Below are positions 41,579 through 51,421 of a stretch of DNA of 64,000 nt, one piece after another. Origin of the DNA: Thalassobacillus cyri (GTDB taxonomy: Bacteria > Bacillota > Bacilli > Bacillales > Halobacillaceae); assembly GCF_900107755.1 (NCBI RefSeq), contig NZ_FNQR01000001.1, positions 62,001 to 126,000 of the forward strand, in the 5' to 3' direction. The translations under genes were made by a program, and so were the position numbers. The notes under the pieces were generated by a model that did no database searches, was not told the origin of the DNA, and saw nothing but the letters and a program-made list of their open reading frames with translations. Position 1 is the first letter of the stretch. Every line of letters begins with the position of its first letter.

Positions 41579-43082
41579 AAAGGCGATCCCTGTCATGGTC
41601 CAGGGCACCCATTCCGATGCCGGGAAGAGCATCCTTGTTACCGCCCTGTGCCGGATTTTAACGAAAGATGGCTACCTGACAGCACCATTCAAGTCCCAGA
41701 ACATGGCTTTGAATTCCTACATAACGGTAGACGGAAAAGAAATCGGACGTGCCCAGGGAGTCCAGGCAGAAGCAGCCGGAATCGCGGCGACCACTGATAT
41801 GAATCCCGTCCTGATCAAGCCGAACCGCGATAATGATGCTCAGATCGTCGTTCACGGGAAACCAGTGTCGAACATGAAAGCGAGTGACTATCGAACGGAT
41901 TATTATGAAACCGCCAAAGAGGTAATCGCGAATGCATATAACCGGCTTGCCGGCAGTTATGATCGCATTGTCATCGAAGGAGCGGGCAGTCCGGCTGAGG
42001 TCAATCTGAATGACCGTGAGCTCGTCAATATGAGTGTTGCAAAACTGGCAGATGCTCCGGTCATTTTAGTCGGGGACATTAACAAAGGCGGGGTGTTCGC
42101 CAGTCTGGTCGGAACACTCCAGCTTTTATCGGAAGCAGACCGAGATCGTGTGATGGGGGTGGTCATCAATAAATTCAGGGGCGACAAAACACTGCTTGAT
42201 CCCGGGCTGGAGTGGTTTGAGGAGTATACCGGGAAACCGGTGCTCGGTGTTATCCCGTTTATCCAGGATCTTCATATCGATGCTGAGGATTCGCTAAGCC
42301 TGAGTGAATATACAAGGAACCAGAACACGGACAAACACATCGACATTGCTGTCATTGAATATCCCAAAATTTCTAATTTTACCGATATTGATCCGTTCCT
42401 GATTGAGCATGATTGCCATATCCGGTTTGTCAAGGAAGCGGCTGAGCTCAAGCAACCAGATGCCATCATACTTCCTGGCAGCAAAAATACGATCGAGGAT
42501 TTGGTCTATTTAAAAGATAGAGGGCTCGATCAGGCAATTATGGCGGCTCAGCAGCAAGGTGCCTTTGTATTCGGAATTTGCGGCGGCTACCAAATGATCG
42601 GAAACAAAGTAAGCGATCCGTATCAGGTGGAGACAAGCCTGGATGAGGTCCAGGGGCTTGAACTGCTGCCAATCGAGACGACGCTTGCCAGACACAAAAA
42701 GACGGTCCGATCAAGCGGAACCATTGAATGGAACGGACGTACCATCCCTGTAACCGGTTATGAAATCCATATGGGGGAAACCGTAGCCAAAGAGTCTGTA
42801 GAAAACTTCATAGAAATGGACGGACAGGCCGATGGTACAAGAAAAGGAAATGTGATGGGTACTTATTTTCATGGGACTTTCCATAATGATACATTCCGGA
42901 CAGCGTTTTTGAATCTGATTCGCTTGGAAAAGGGACTGCCCCCCCTTAAAATTACCACCTCATTCCGGGCCCATCAGGAAGAGGAATTCGACAGATTGGC
43001 CTTTCATGTCCGCGAAGCTTTAGATATTCCCAAACTTTATGATCAAATAACTACATTCAAAACAGTCGGAGGAGTAGGATGA
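41568..43082 (+). CDS. cobQ: Cobyric acid synthase
   Basis: 504 residues from ATG 41568 (AAGGAGGAAAAACAGC upstream), overlapping the cbiA end. N-terminal P-loop-like GTHSDAGKSILV; C-terminal amidotransferase with GICGGYQMIG (Cys) and the catalytic-triad His in YFHGTFHND. Adds four amide groups to adenosylcobyrinic acid a,c-diamide to give cobyric acid. The stop overlaps the cobT start. Confidence 0.96.
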   Translation: MGDKKAIPVMVQGTHSDAGKSILVTALCRILTKDGYLTAPFKSQNMALNSYITVDGKEIGRAQGVQAEAAGIAATTDMNPVLIKPNRDNDAQIVVHGKPVSNMKASDYRTDYYETAKEVIANAYNRLAGSYDRIVIEGAGSPAEVNLNDRELVNMSVAKLADAPVILVGDINKGGVFASLVGTLQLLSEADRDRVMGVVINKFRGDKTLLDPGLEWFEEYTGKPVLGVIPFIQDLHIDAEDSLSLSEYTRNQNTDKHIDIAVIEYPKISNFTDIDPFLIEHDCHIRFVKEAAELKQPDAIILPGSKNTIEDLVYLKDRGLDQAIMAAQQQGAFVFGICGGYQMIGNKVSDPYQVETSLDEVQGLELLPIETTLARHKKTVRSSGTIEWNGRTIPVTGYEIHMGETVAKESVENFIEMDGQADGTRKGNVMGTYFHGTFHNDTFRTAFLNLIRLEKGLPPLKITTSFRAHQEEEFDRLAFHVREALDIPKLYDQITTFKTVGGVG

Positions 43083-44131
43083 ACAAACAATTGCAGAAAC
43101 TGATCGAATCGATTGAACCGGTCAGCCAGGAAAAAATCAGTAAAACCACCCTCTACTTGGACACATTGACAAAACCGCCGGGAAGTCTGGGTAAGCTCGA
43201 AGACATCGCCATACAGCTTGCGGGAATCACCAATCAGGAAGCACCACAGGTATCCCCGCCGGGCATCCTTGTTTTTGCAGCAGATCATGGCATTGTTGAA
43301 GAGGGGGTTTCTGCATTTCCCCAGGAAGTGACCGTTCAAATGATCAGGAATTTTCTCGATGGCGGGGCGGCTATTAATGTGTTTGCCAGACAGATTGGTG
43401 CGGAGCTTCAAGTAGTCGATGTCGGAGCAGCTGATGAGGTAGAGGATAAGCGATTAGTATCCAAAAAAATTGCTGCGGGTACACGGAATTTTTTAAAAAC
43501 CGATGCGATGACAGAAGAGCAAATGGAAGCGGCTGTCCTGGCAGGAACCGAGTCAGCGGAGGCGATGATTGCCCGGGGAATAAAATGCCTCATCTTAGGT
43601 GAAATGGGAATCGGAAACACAACTGCAGCCAGTGCGCTCGTGTCGGTGCTGGCAGGCTGCAGTGTGGACCAGGCGGTCGGTTACGGTACAGGGATTTCAA
43701 ATGAGGTGAAGCAGCATAAAAGGAATGTCATTGAAGAAGCGGTAAAGCGCCGTAACCCGGATAACAGCGCCCCGTTAGATGTGCTCAAAAAGCTTGGTGG
43801 TTATGAAATTGCTGCGATAACAGGAGCGATACTGGCAGCAGCAAAAGTAAAAATCCCAGTTATCCTGGATGGCTTTATCTGTACATCAGGTGCGATAGTC
43901 GCCTCCCGGCTCAATGAACACGTCAAAGATTATCTGTTTGCCGGACACGTATCACAAGAGCAAGGCCATCAATTTGCCCTGGAGGATATAGGACTCGAGC
44001 CACTGTTGGAGCTGGGGTTGAAGCTAGGAGAAGGGACAGGCGCAGCATTAGCTTTTCCAATGCTTGAAGCAGCGGTGCGGATGCGGAATGAGATGGCTAC
44101 GTTTGATAAGGCCGGAGTCACGAATAAGTAA
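43079..44131 (+). CDS. cobT: Nicotinate-nucleotide-dimethylbenzimidazole phosphoribosyltransferase
   Basis: 350 residues. CobT features: TKPPGSLGKLEDIAIQLAGI near the N terminus, FAADHGI, GEMGIGNTTAASAL, and the C-terminal LGEGTGAALAFPMLEAAVRM with the catalytic Glu. Activates the lower ligand to alpha-ribazole phosphate. Together with bluB at the other end of the locus it supplies the DMB nucleotide loop. Last gene of the first transcript. Confidence 0.96.
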   Translation: MNKQLQKLIESIEPVSQEKISKTTLYLDTLTKPPGSLGKLEDIAIQLAGITNQEAPQVSPPGILVFAADHGIVEEGVSAFPQEVTVQMIRNFLDGGAAINVFARQIGAELQVVDVGAADEVEDKRLVSKKIAAGTRNFLKTDAMTEEQMEAAVLAGTESAEAMIARGIKCLILGEMGIGNTTAASALVSVLAGCSVDQAVGYGTGISNEVKQHKRNVIEEAVKRRNPDNSAPLDVLKKLGGYEIAAITGAILAAAKVKIPVILDGFICTSGAIVASRLNEHVKDYLFAGHVSQEQGHQFALEDIGLEPLLELGLKLGEGTGAALAFPMLEAAVRMRNEMATFDKAGVTNK

Positions 44132-44204
44132 CTCCCAGCGAATATACATTTACAAGTTCACCGTGCTGACATATAATTGTTCTGTCATAAAAAAATGAAT
44201 ATTC

Positions 44205-44383
44205 CGAACAGCAGGTCCTTGAAATTTCAGTTTCAAGGATAATAGGGAAGTTGGTGTAAATCCAACGCGGTCCCGCCACTGTAAGCGAGGAGTAAAGCTT
44301 TATAAATTCCACTGTTTGTTTAGCAAACGGGAAGGAAAAGGCTTTTACGATGATGCGCAAGCCAGGAGACCTGCCTGCTGTTC
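44205..44383 (+). ncRNA. Cobalamin riboswitch 2 (leader of btuF operon)
   Basis: P1 strands GAACAGCAGGT and ACCTGCCTGCTGTTC, AGTTGGTGTAAATCCAAC, core GCGGTCCCGCCACTGTA, a long variable P6 region, and the B12 box AAGCCAGGAGACCTGCC. The terminator follows at 44470. Confidence 0.96.
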
Positions 44384-44469
44384 TATTGAGAGTTACATCC
44401 TTCGGGGAAAAGGATAAGCTACAGGTATGTCATTGATACATAGCTCATACCAGTCTTTATTGCTTTATT

Positions 44470-44499
44470 CGCCTTTTCCATCGGGATAGGCGTTTTTTT
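44470..44499 (+). terminator. Riboswitch-controlled terminator before btuF
   Basis: 10-base stem (CGCCTTTTCC with GGGATAGGCG, one mismatch and wobbles), then T7. Confidence 0.85.
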
Positions 44500-44574
44500 A
44501 TGCTTTAAGAATTTCAACTTTGTGAAGCAACTAAGTATTGGGGATTCTAATTATTAAAGGGAGTGTCTGGAAAA

Positions 44575-45576
44575 ATGAAGACAAGTAAAACAAGAATTTC
44601 TTTTTTATCTTTCATGCTCGCAATTCTATTGGCGGTTATGGTCGGATGCGGGGCGACAGAAGAAGGAAACGAAAGCAAGGAAAGTCCAAGTGAAACAAAT
44701 ACCAGTGAAGAAACACAAGGTGAATCGTCGGCTGGAGGTTTTCCTGTCACGATTAAAGATGGATCGGGTGAACAGGTTGAAATAAAAGCGGAGCCTGAAG
44801 CGATTGTATCGGTACTGGCCAGCAACACGGAAATCGCTTTTGCCTTAGGCCAGGGTGAGAAAATGGTCGGTGTCTCGGATTATAGTAATTACCCGGCAGA
44901 GACAGCAAATATTGAAAAGGTCGGCGGGCAGGAAATGAACGTTGAAAAGATTTTGTCTTTAAATCCGGATATGGTGCTGGTTTCCACTTTCCATTATGAG
45001 AATCATTCGGATGTACTACAGCAGTTCAAGAAAGCTGGCATGGATGTCGTAGTTGTGGATGATGCTAACTCATTCGAAGACGTGTATAAAAATATCCAAC
45101 TTGTTGGAAAAGCAACAGGAAGCTCCGATAAAGCGGATGAAATTGTAAAAGATATGGAAACCCGCTTAGCTGAAGTAAAAGAAAAAGCAAAAAAAGTGGA
45201 AGAAAAGAAAAAAGTTTGGGTCGAAGTGGCACCTGCCCCTGATATTTTCACGACAGGTACAGGGACATTCATGCATGAAATGCTGGAAGCCATCAATGCG
45301 GAAAACGTAGCTGCAGAGGAAGAAGGCTGGGTCAAATTTACGGAAGAGGAAGCGGTGAATTTGAATCCGGAAGTAATCATTACTACCTACGGCTATTATG
45401 TAGAAAACCCTGAAGAGCAAGTGGTGAACCGGGAAGGGTGGAGCGAAGTGCCTGCGGTCGAAAATGAGCAGGTATTCGATGTTGACAATGATACTGTCAC
45501 AAGGCCCGGACCGCGTTTGATTGATGGAGTTGAGAGACTTGGTGAACTCATTTATCCAGAAGTATTCGGTGAATAA
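44575..45576 (+). CDS. btuF: Vitamin B12 ABC transporter substrate-binding lipoprotein
   Basis: 333 residues from ATG 44575 (an upstream GTG at 44563 abuts the AAAGGGAG Shine-Dalgarno). Lipobox VMVGCG at about residues 22-27, a Glu/Ser-rich linker, then a class III (BtuF/FhuD-like) periplasmic-binding fold: EAIVSVLASNTEIAFALGQ, ILSLNPDMVLVST, a long connecting helix (VKEKAKKVEEKKKVW) and ITTYGYYVENPE. Position directly behind a cobalamin riboswitch identifies the ligand. Confidence 0.92.
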   Translation: MKTSKTRISFLSFMLAILLAVMVGCGATEEGNESKESPSETNTSEETQGESSAGGFPVTIKDGSGEQVEIKAEPEAIVSVLASNTEIAFALGQGEKMVGVSDYSNYPAETANIEKVGGQEMNVEKILSLNPDMVLVSTFHYENHSDVLQQFKKAGMDVVVVDDANSFEDVYKNIQLVGKATGSSDKADEIVKDMETRLAEVKEKAKKVEEKKKVWVEVAPAPDIFTTGTGTFMHEMLEAINAENVAAEEEGWVKFTEEEAVNLNPEVIITTYGYYVENPEEQVVNREGWSEVPAVENEQVFDVDNDTVTRPGPRLIDGVERLGELIYPEVFGE

Positions 45577-46603
45577 AACAGTATGGGTGTATATATTCAG
45601 TGGAGGGTTTGTACTTAGTACAGCCCTTCTCGGTTTATTTGTCAGCAGTGTATCTTTTCCACTGACTGCTGTCCTCGATGTCCTCGCTGAAAAAATAGTC
45701 GGGAATAAAATATTCGGCCATGAAGCTGCTGGTAATATCGAGGTCATCATTTGGGAAATACGTTTTCCTAGGGTATTGCTGGCATTATTTGTCGGTGCGT
45801 CATTATCCATTGCAGGTGCATCTTTCCAGGGTCTTCTCAGAAATCCGCTGGCTGATCCGTACACAATCGGTGTTTCCTCCGGAGCGGCCCTTGGGGCGGT
45901 AACCGTCCTTTATTTTCAATTATCCATTTCTTTCCTGGGAAGTTATACACTTCCTGTGGTGGCTATCCTTGGCGGGTTTATTACAATGGTGATTGTTTTT
46001 ATCATTACCAGGCTTTCGAGCCGTGATTTGAATATTGAGACAATCATTCTGGCAGGGATCATTATCAGTGCATTCATCGGTGCGATCATCTCCCTCATCA
46101 TCGCACTCAGCGACAGGGAAGATATGCGGCAGATACTATACTGGCTGATGGGGAATATCGGTATGAGAGGCTGGAGCCATGTGCAGCTGCTTATTCCGTT
46201 TTTCATCGTTGGGGTCATTCTGCTGGTGTCACGCGCACACGATTTAAATGCATTTGCACTCGGGGAGGAATCGGCAGGGCATTTAGGAGTGAATGTCCAG
46301 GGAGGAAAAGTGCTGATTTTAGTCGGAGCTTCGTTGCTGACCGGCGCCTCTGTTGCCGTTTCTGGTTCAATCGGGTTTGTCGGTCTTGTTATCCCTCATT
46401 TTGTCCGGTTGATTATTGGACCGGATCACAAGCATGTCCTGCCGTTATCGATGCTGACCGGAGGAGGATTCCTCGTCCTTGCCGATTTGATATCAAGGTC
46501 GATCATCGCACCGAAGGAACTGCCGATTGGCGTCATTACTGCACTGATTGGGGCGCCGATTTTTGCCATCCTGTTAGTTCGAGAACGCATGAGGAAGGGG
46601 TGA
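45569..46603 (+). CDS. btuC: Vitamin B12 ABC transporter permease
   Basis: About 344 residues from GTG 45569, which overlaps the btuF end by 8 bases; the same frame is open further upstream (TTG 45521, ATG 45524), but homologues begin near NKTVWVYIF. FecCD family, ten helices: RFPRVLLALFVGASLSIAGASFQGLLRNPLADPYTIGVSSGA and the C-terminal PKELPIGVITALIGAPIFAILLVRE. Shine-Dalgarno weak, translation coupled to btuF. Confidence 0.93.
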   Translation: MNKTVWVYIFSGGFVLSTALLGLFVSSVSFPLTAVLDVLAEKIVGNKIFGHEAAGNIEVIIWEIRFPRVLLALFVGASLSIAGASFQGLLRNPLADPYTIGVSSGAALGAVTVLYFQLSISFLGSYTLPVVAILGGFITMVIVFIITRLSSRDLNIETIILAGIIISAFIGAIISLIIALSDREDMRQILYWLMGNIGMRGWSHVQLLIPFFIVGVILLVSRAHDLNAFALGEESAGHLGVNVQGGKVLILVGASLLTGASVAVSGSIGFVGLVIPHFVRLIIGPDHKHVLPLSMLTGGGFLVLADLISRSIIAPKELPIGVITALIGAPIFAILLVRERMRKG

Positions 46604-46607
46604 AAGC

Positions 46608-48071
46608 ATGATAGAAGTGAGCGGTCTGACCGGCGGTTATCAGAATGAGGATATTCTTACCGATATCAACCTGACAATTAATGAGGGAGAATTTTTTGCT
46701 TTGATTGGACCGAATGGAAGCGGCAAGACGACGCTCCTTAGACTGATGACCGGGGCATTGGCTCCTTCGGGTGGAATCATTGAAATATCCGGGAAACCGA
46801 TTCAGACGTATTCTCCGAGAAAAAAGGCTGAAATCATGGCTGTCCTCGCACAAAGCTCCCATGTTGAATTTGATTTTTCTGTGGAAGAAATCGTCATGCT
46901 TGGACGCTATCCGCATCAAAAAGGCTTGATTAAGCACATTTCACGACGGGACAAGGAAGTCGTCTCTGAGGTGATGAAACAGACGGAAGTCTACCAGTAT
47001 CGGAACAAACCGTTTAAGTGGCTGAGTGGTGGGGAAAAGCAGCGCGTACTGCTGGCAAAAGCTCTCGCACAGGAACCGAAAATCCTGTTTTTAGATGAAC
47101 CGACCAATCATCTCGATGTCAAGCATACTGTCGAAATGCTGCAGCATTTAAAAGCGTATCAGGCAAAGCGTCAGATGACGATCATAGCCATCCTTCATGA
47201 TTTGAACACAGCAGCTTTATTCGCAGACAGGTTTGGCGCTCTCCATCAGGGCCGGCTAGTGAAAAAGGGAGACCTGTCTGTATTAAAAAATGAAACCTTA
47301 TTGCAAAAGGTGTATGAGGTTGATATCAAGCATCACAGCCATCCTACACTCGCAAAACCTCAGATGCTCGTCGCACCGGAAGAAATGCATCATTCGAACC
47401 CTCATGCACTGGAGGCAGAGGTCGATCAGAATGAGCAATGCATCCATATTGCGTTTCCCAGGCCGCTCCGCGTGCTTTCTAATGCTGTGGTAGGGGAAGG
47501 ACTACAGTGGCTCTGTCATTTTTGCAATTTCTATGTTCCCAAAAATTACGATTGCTCGAACCCTGCTGATGATGTTCGTAAGTGGCTGGAGAAAGCGGGA
47601 ATTCCTTTGGGCGATACACTGGGAATGATGACCGCTGTCAAACTTGCTGATAAAGCGATCGTTAACGAGGTCATCATGGATACCCATATTTTTACGATTG
47701 TCACAGCCGGGGTGGGAAATGCGATGGATATTACGAAAGAACATCCGTTGGCGGAAGCATGGCAAATCGGTACCATTAATATCATGGTGTTTCTGGATGA
47801 ACATTTGACAGACGGGGCATTCGTCAATGCGGTCCAGTCTGCCACCGAAGCGAAAACCAAGGCGTTAGTGGACATGGAGGTTACCGATCCGGCTACAAAG
47901 AGTATCGCGACCGGCACATCAACAGACAGCATCGCAATCGCCGCAACTCAAAATGGCACACCAACGCCCTATGCTGGCTCAGGAACACGGGTAGGCAAGG
48001 CGATTGGACAAAGTGTCTACCGGGCCGTCACAGAAGCAATAGAAAACTATCGCACGAGGGTTGGCAAGTAA
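46608..48071 (+). CDS. Fused B12 ABC ATPase (BtuD) and adenosylcobinamide amidohydrolase (CbiZ)
   Basis: 487 residues in one uninterrupted frame. Residues 1-255 are an ABC ATPase: Walker A GPNGSGKTT, signature LSGGEKQR, Walker B ILFLDEP and the H-loop HDLNT. Residues about 275-487 are a CbiZ domain: RVLSNAVVGEG, NEVIMDTHIFTIVTAGVGNAMD, TDSIAIAATQ and TPYAGSGTRVGKAIG. CbiZ removes the aminopropanol side chain from (pseudo)cobinamide to give cobyric acid for remodelling. The fusion couples corrinoid uptake to salvage; similar fusions are known in Bacillaceae. Next gene cbiB would rebuild the side chain. Confidence 0.95.
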   Translation: MIEVSGLTGGYQNEDILTDINLTINEGEFFALIGPNGSGKTTLLRLMTGALAPSGGIIEISGKPIQTYSPRKKAEIMAVLAQSSHVEFDFSVEEIVMLGRYPHQKGLIKHISRRDKEVVSEVMKQTEVYQYRNKPFKWLSGGEKQRVLLAKALAQEPKILFLDEPTNHLDVKHTVEMLQHLKAYQAKRQMTIIAILHDLNTAALFADRFGALHQGRLVKKGDLSVLKNETLLQKVYEVDIKHHSHPTLAKPQMLVAPEEMHHSNPHALEAEVDQNEQCIHIAFPRPLRVLSNAVVGEGLQWLCHFCNFYVPKNYDCSNPADDVRKWLEKAGIPLGDTLGMMTAVKLADKAIVNEVIMDTHIFTIVTAGVGNAMDITKEHPLAEAWQIGTINIMVFLDEHLTDGAFVNAVQSATEAKTKALVDMEVTDPATKSIATGTSTDSIAIAATQNGTPTPYAGSGTRVGKAIGQSVYRAVTEAIENYRTRVGK

Positions 48072-49025
48072 ATGGGGATATTTGAATACCATATCTATCT
48101 CATCATGGCAGCGATTGTACTGGATTTACTGATAGGCGATCCAAAATACCTTCCCCATCCGGTTGTTCTGATCGGGAAAGTCATCTCTTTTATGGATAAA
48201 AGATGGAACAGGGGTGAAAACCGCCAGGCGAAAGGGTTCCTGCTGTTGACTGTAGTAATAACACTGACCACGACTGTTATAGTTGCGCTAATCTTTCTCG
48301 TAGGGAAAATTTCTTTTTGGGCGTCAGCGGCACTGGAAGTTTATTTTCTATCTTCAACGATAGCCATCAGAGGTCTGCAGCAAGCGGGAAAGCAAGTAGA
48401 AGCACCGTTGCTAAGCGGAGATATGGGGAGCGCACGTAAGAAGCTCAGTTATATCGTCGGCCGTGACACGGAACGTTTATCGGAAGCCGAGGTGGTCCGG
48501 GGAACAGTAGAGACAATTGCAGAGAATACAGTCGATGGCATCATCGCTCCTTTATTCTGGGCTTTGATTGGAGGAGCACCTGCAGCTATGGCCTACCGGG
48601 CTGTGAATACGCTTGATTCGATGGTCGGTTATAAAAACCAACAATATGAAAAGTACGGGTTTGCTTCTGCAAAGTTTGATGACATCGTCAACTGGATCCC
48701 TGCCCGGATTACCGCTGTTTGTATGTGGCTCGCTTCCTGGTTTTATCCAGCGTTCAAAAAAGCGAATGGCTTTCGGGTGACATTCCGTGATGCCGGCAAG
48801 CATCCAAGCCCGAACAGTGGCTGGCCGGAAGCAATGACGGCAGGTCTGCTCGGTGTTGAGCTCGGTGGTACCAATACATACAAAGGAAACGTATCTAATC
48901 GCAGTAAAATAGGTCAACCATTCACAGAATTGAAAGCGAAACATATTCATCAATCGATACTGATTATGCATGGCGGCTGGCTGGTGTTTTTATTGTTTTT
49001 ATTGTTTTTGCTATCGGTTACTTAA
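48072..49025 (+). CDS. cbiB: Adenosylcobinamide-phosphate synthase
   Basis: 317 residues, membrane protein: first helices with LDLLIGDPKYLPHPVVLIGK, the hallmark ETIAENTVDGIIAPLFWALIGGAPAAMAYRAVNTLDSMVGYKN, and a late PSPNSGWPEAMTAG. Attaches (R)-1-amino-2-propanol phosphate to cobyric acid, using the product of cobD next door. Start abuts the btuD-cbiZ stop. Confidence 0.95.
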   Translation: MGIFEYHIYLIMAAIVLDLLIGDPKYLPHPVVLIGKVISFMDKRWNRGENRQAKGFLLLTVVITLTTTVIVALIFLVGKISFWASAALEVYFLSSTIAIRGLQQAGKQVEAPLLSGDMGSARKKLSYIVGRDTERLSEAEVVRGTVETIAENTVDGIIAPLFWALIGGAPAAMAYRAVNTLDSMVGYKNQQYEKYGFASAKFDDIVNWIPARITAVCMWLASWFYPAFKKANGFRVTFRDAGKHPSPNSGWPEAMTAGLLGVELGGTNTYKGNVSNRSKIGQPFTELKAKHIHQSILIMHGGWLVFLLFLLFLLSVT

Positions 49026-49037
49026 GGAGGGAAACAT

Positions 49038-50120
49038 ATGGTACTTCCAGCACACGGCGGACAACCCGATCGCATCATCACTTCTCTTGGAGTAGAGGCG
49101 AAAGGACACGTCTATGATTTCAGCGCCAATATCAACCCTGTCGGACCGCCGGCCTGGCTGTCCGAGGAGCTTCCCCGGCTAATGAATGAGGCGGAGCATT
49201 ATCCTGATCCTCAATATACAGCGGCATATGATGCGCTTTCCGAACGGGAAATGGTGGCTCAGAAACAGCTCCTGCTGACGAATGGAGGAGCGGAAGCAAT
49301 TTTTCTTACCGCCCAGCTTTTTCAAGGGAAAAAAGCGTTGATTATTGATCCGACATTTTCTGAATATGAGCGCGCATGCCGGGCATTCGGCATCGATGTT
49401 ACACATCTTCGACTGGATCAGGACTTTCAATTTCCATTCGAGGAGATGGCACAGGCATTGTCTGATGTGGATGTCGTATTTCTATGCCGGCCGAATAATC
49501 CGACTGGAACGCTACTGTCCATTACTGACGTGGAGTATTTACTGAAAATTGGCATGGCAACAGGCACAGCCGTTGTGGTGGATGAAGCATTCGTACATTT
49601 TTTGCTGATGGAGGATTCTTCAGTTAAACGGCTGCTCGACTTCTATTCCAACCTGATTATCTTGCGTTCCTTAACAAAAATCTATGCCATTCCAGGCTTG
49701 CGGGCTGGTTATGTCATCGCTTCAGAAAACTTGATTGCGAAGCTGCAGGAAAAGCAGCCGCCATGGAGTGTCAATGGGATTACGGCGGCTTTACTGCCGG
49801 CATTGCTGTCCGATAAAGCATATGTGATAGAGACGAAACGGTGGCTGGGAGGTGAACAGAAAAAACTTGCTAAAGAGCTCTCGGCGCTTGGCTTTTTCCA
49901 TACGTTATCATGTACCAACTTTTATTTGCTGAAAGACGAGGAGAGGCCTGAGGATACAGACGAGCTGTTCCGGTTTCTGGTGGCGAATAACATCATTCCC
50001 CGGCACACAGATAATTTCACCGGATTGGACGGCCGTTTCTTGAGGTTTGCTGTCAGGACAATGCAAGAAAATGATTACCTCCTTCATGTGCTGAAGAAAT
50101 GGAGGGAAAAGGCGTGTTGA
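49038..50120 (+). CDS. cobD: L-threonine-O-3-phosphate decarboxylase
   Basis: 360 residues, fold-type I PLP enzyme: DFSANINPVGPP, TNGGAEAIFL, CRPNNPTGTLL, VVVDEAFVHF, and SLTKIYAIPGLRAGY with the PLP Lys. Makes (R)-1-amino-2-propanol phosphate for CbiB. AAGGAGGG precedes the ATG. Its end overlaps the next gene. Confidence 0.94.
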   Translation: MVLPAHGGQPDRIITSLGVEAKGHVYDFSANINPVGPPAWLSEELPRLMNEAEHYPDPQYTAAYDALSEREMVAQKQLLLTNGGAEAIFLTAQLFQGKKALIIDPTFSEYERACRAFGIDVTHLRLDQDFQFPFEEMAQALSDVDVVFLCRPNNPTGTLLSITDVEYLLKIGMATGTAVVVDEAFVHFLLMEDSSVKRLLDFYSNLIILRSLTKIYAIPGLRAGYVIASENLIAKLQEKQPPWSVNGITAALLPALLSDKAYVIETKRWLGGEQKKLAKELSALGFFHTLSCTNFYLLKDEERPEDTDELFRFLVANNIIPRHTDNFTGLDGRFLRFAVRTMQENDYLLHVLKKWREKAC

Positions 50121-50647
50121 CGTTCATTTCTGGTGGTGCTCGTTCGGGAAAGAGCAGCTTTGGAGAAAAGCTGGCTTTGGAAAGCTATCGCAACCATATA
50201 AGAGGGAAATTGTATTACATAGCAACATCCATGCCTGCTGATGATGAAATGAAAGAACGAATTATACGGCATCGCAAGGACAGAGGCGGAGAGTGGCAGA
50301 CCATCGAGGCCCCAATTGAAGTGAAACCTTGCTTAAATCAAATAGAAAAAGGAAGTACCGTGCTGGTTGATTGCCTGACGGTATGGCTTAGCAATAGACT
50401 TTACATCGATCAGGCCGGCTGGGAGACGATCACCCAGGAAGTAAGCGGCTGGATTCAGGCAGCAAGCAGGCGGCATTTGTGCCTATATCTTGTGTCCAAT
50501 GATATTAATGAAGGAATGCCGGCAAGCGCTGACAGTGTTGCTTCTTATATATATATGCTGGAGCAGCTGCACCAGCAGCTCATCTCTGCATCAGAGGAAG
50601 TCTATCAGGTGATCGCCGGATTACCTGTAAAGTGGAAGGATGATTGA
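50114..50647 (+). CDS. cobU: Adenosylcobinamide kinase / adenosylcobinamide-phosphate guanylyltransferase
   Basis: 177 residues from GTG 50114, with GGAGGG 7 bases upstream inside cobD; the ATG at 50099 lies before that site. P-loop FISGGARSGKSSF, catalytic-His region MKERIIRHRKDR, and VDCLTVWLSN. Phosphorylates and then GMP-activates adenosylcobinamide. The C terminus (SEEVYQVIAGLPVKWK) matches the family. A second CobU-like gene lies at 51942. Confidence 0.94.
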   Translation: MLTFISGGARSGKSSFGEKLALESYRNHIRGKLYYIATSMPADDEMKERIIRHRKDRGGEWQTIEAPIEVKPCLNQIEKGSTVLVDCLTVWLSNRLYIDQAGWETITQEVSGWIQAASRRHLCLYLVSNDINEGMPASADSVASYIYMLEQLHQQLISASEEVYQVIAGLPVKWKDD

Positions 50648-51421
50648 ATGAAAGGGCTGGTTTTTGGTCTGGTGCTGGCCTTGCAATTTTTAACGAGGCT
50701 TCCCATACCGGTGGTCGTCCCTTGGGAAAGGTCTGTGTTGAAGGGAGCACTGAAGTCTTTCAGTTTAGCAGGTTTTTTCATAGGTTTTCTCGTTATTGCT
50801 GTTCATGCTCTGATTGATGGCTGGCTTCCGCCCTGGTTTACGGCGCTAGTGCTGTTATCCGTCTGGACAGCGCTGACAGGAGGGCTCCATCTGGATGGCC
50901 TGATGGACGTAGCGGATGCTGCCGGGTCCAATGCACCGATAGAAAAAAAGATAACGATTATGAAAGACCCTCACGTTGGCAGCTTCGCAATGCTGACAGT
51001 TATATTTTATCTGCTATGGAAGCTGGCACTCATTTATGGCTTACTGGTCGGTCATGAATGGGACTTACAGCTTGTTGTCGGTATGTTCATACTGATTCCC
51101 GCCTGCAGCCGGTTCTTAGCTATTCTGCTGTTACGGACGACCCGGACGGTCAAGCAGGAAGGGCTGGCTCACACGTGGCAGGAACACCTGAACAATACAG
51201 ATGTCATCACCGGCTTGCTGCCAATTGTACTGATTGCTCTGTTTTTACCGCAGGCGTGGTTTCTATTGGCCGGTTATGGACTTTTTTTCTACCTGATACG
51301 CAGATGGTTCCTTAACCAATTCCATGGGATTAATGGCGATATGCTGGGTACCACGATTGAAGGAGGGGAACTATGGGGACTGGTGATGGTGTACATCTAT
51401 ATTTTATCCGTCACGGGATGA
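50648..51421 (+). CDS. cobS: Adenosylcobinamide-GDP ribazoletransferase (cobalamin synthase)
   Basis: 257 residues, six or seven membrane helices. Family motifs: FLTRLPIP near the N terminus, the metal-binding GGLHLDGLMDVADA, MKDPHVGSFA, and GGINGDMLGTTIE-like HGINGDMLGTT. Joins adenosylcobinamide-GDP with alpha-ribazole (phosphate). ATG abuts the cobU stop; the 3' end overlaps the phosphatase gene by 49 bases. Confidence 0.95.
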   Translation: MKGLVFGLVLALQFLTRLPIPVVVPWERSVLKGALKSFSLAGFFIGFLVIAVHALIDGWLPPWFTALVLLSVWTALTGGLHLDGLMDVADAAGSNAPIEKKITIMKDPHVGSFAMLTVIFYLLWKLALIYGLLVGHEWDLQLVVGMFILIPACSRFLAILLLRTTRTVKQEGLAHTWQEHLNNTDVITGLLPIVLIALFLPQAWFLLAGYGLFFYLIRRWFLNQFHGINGDMLGTTIEGGELWGLVMVYIYILSVTG

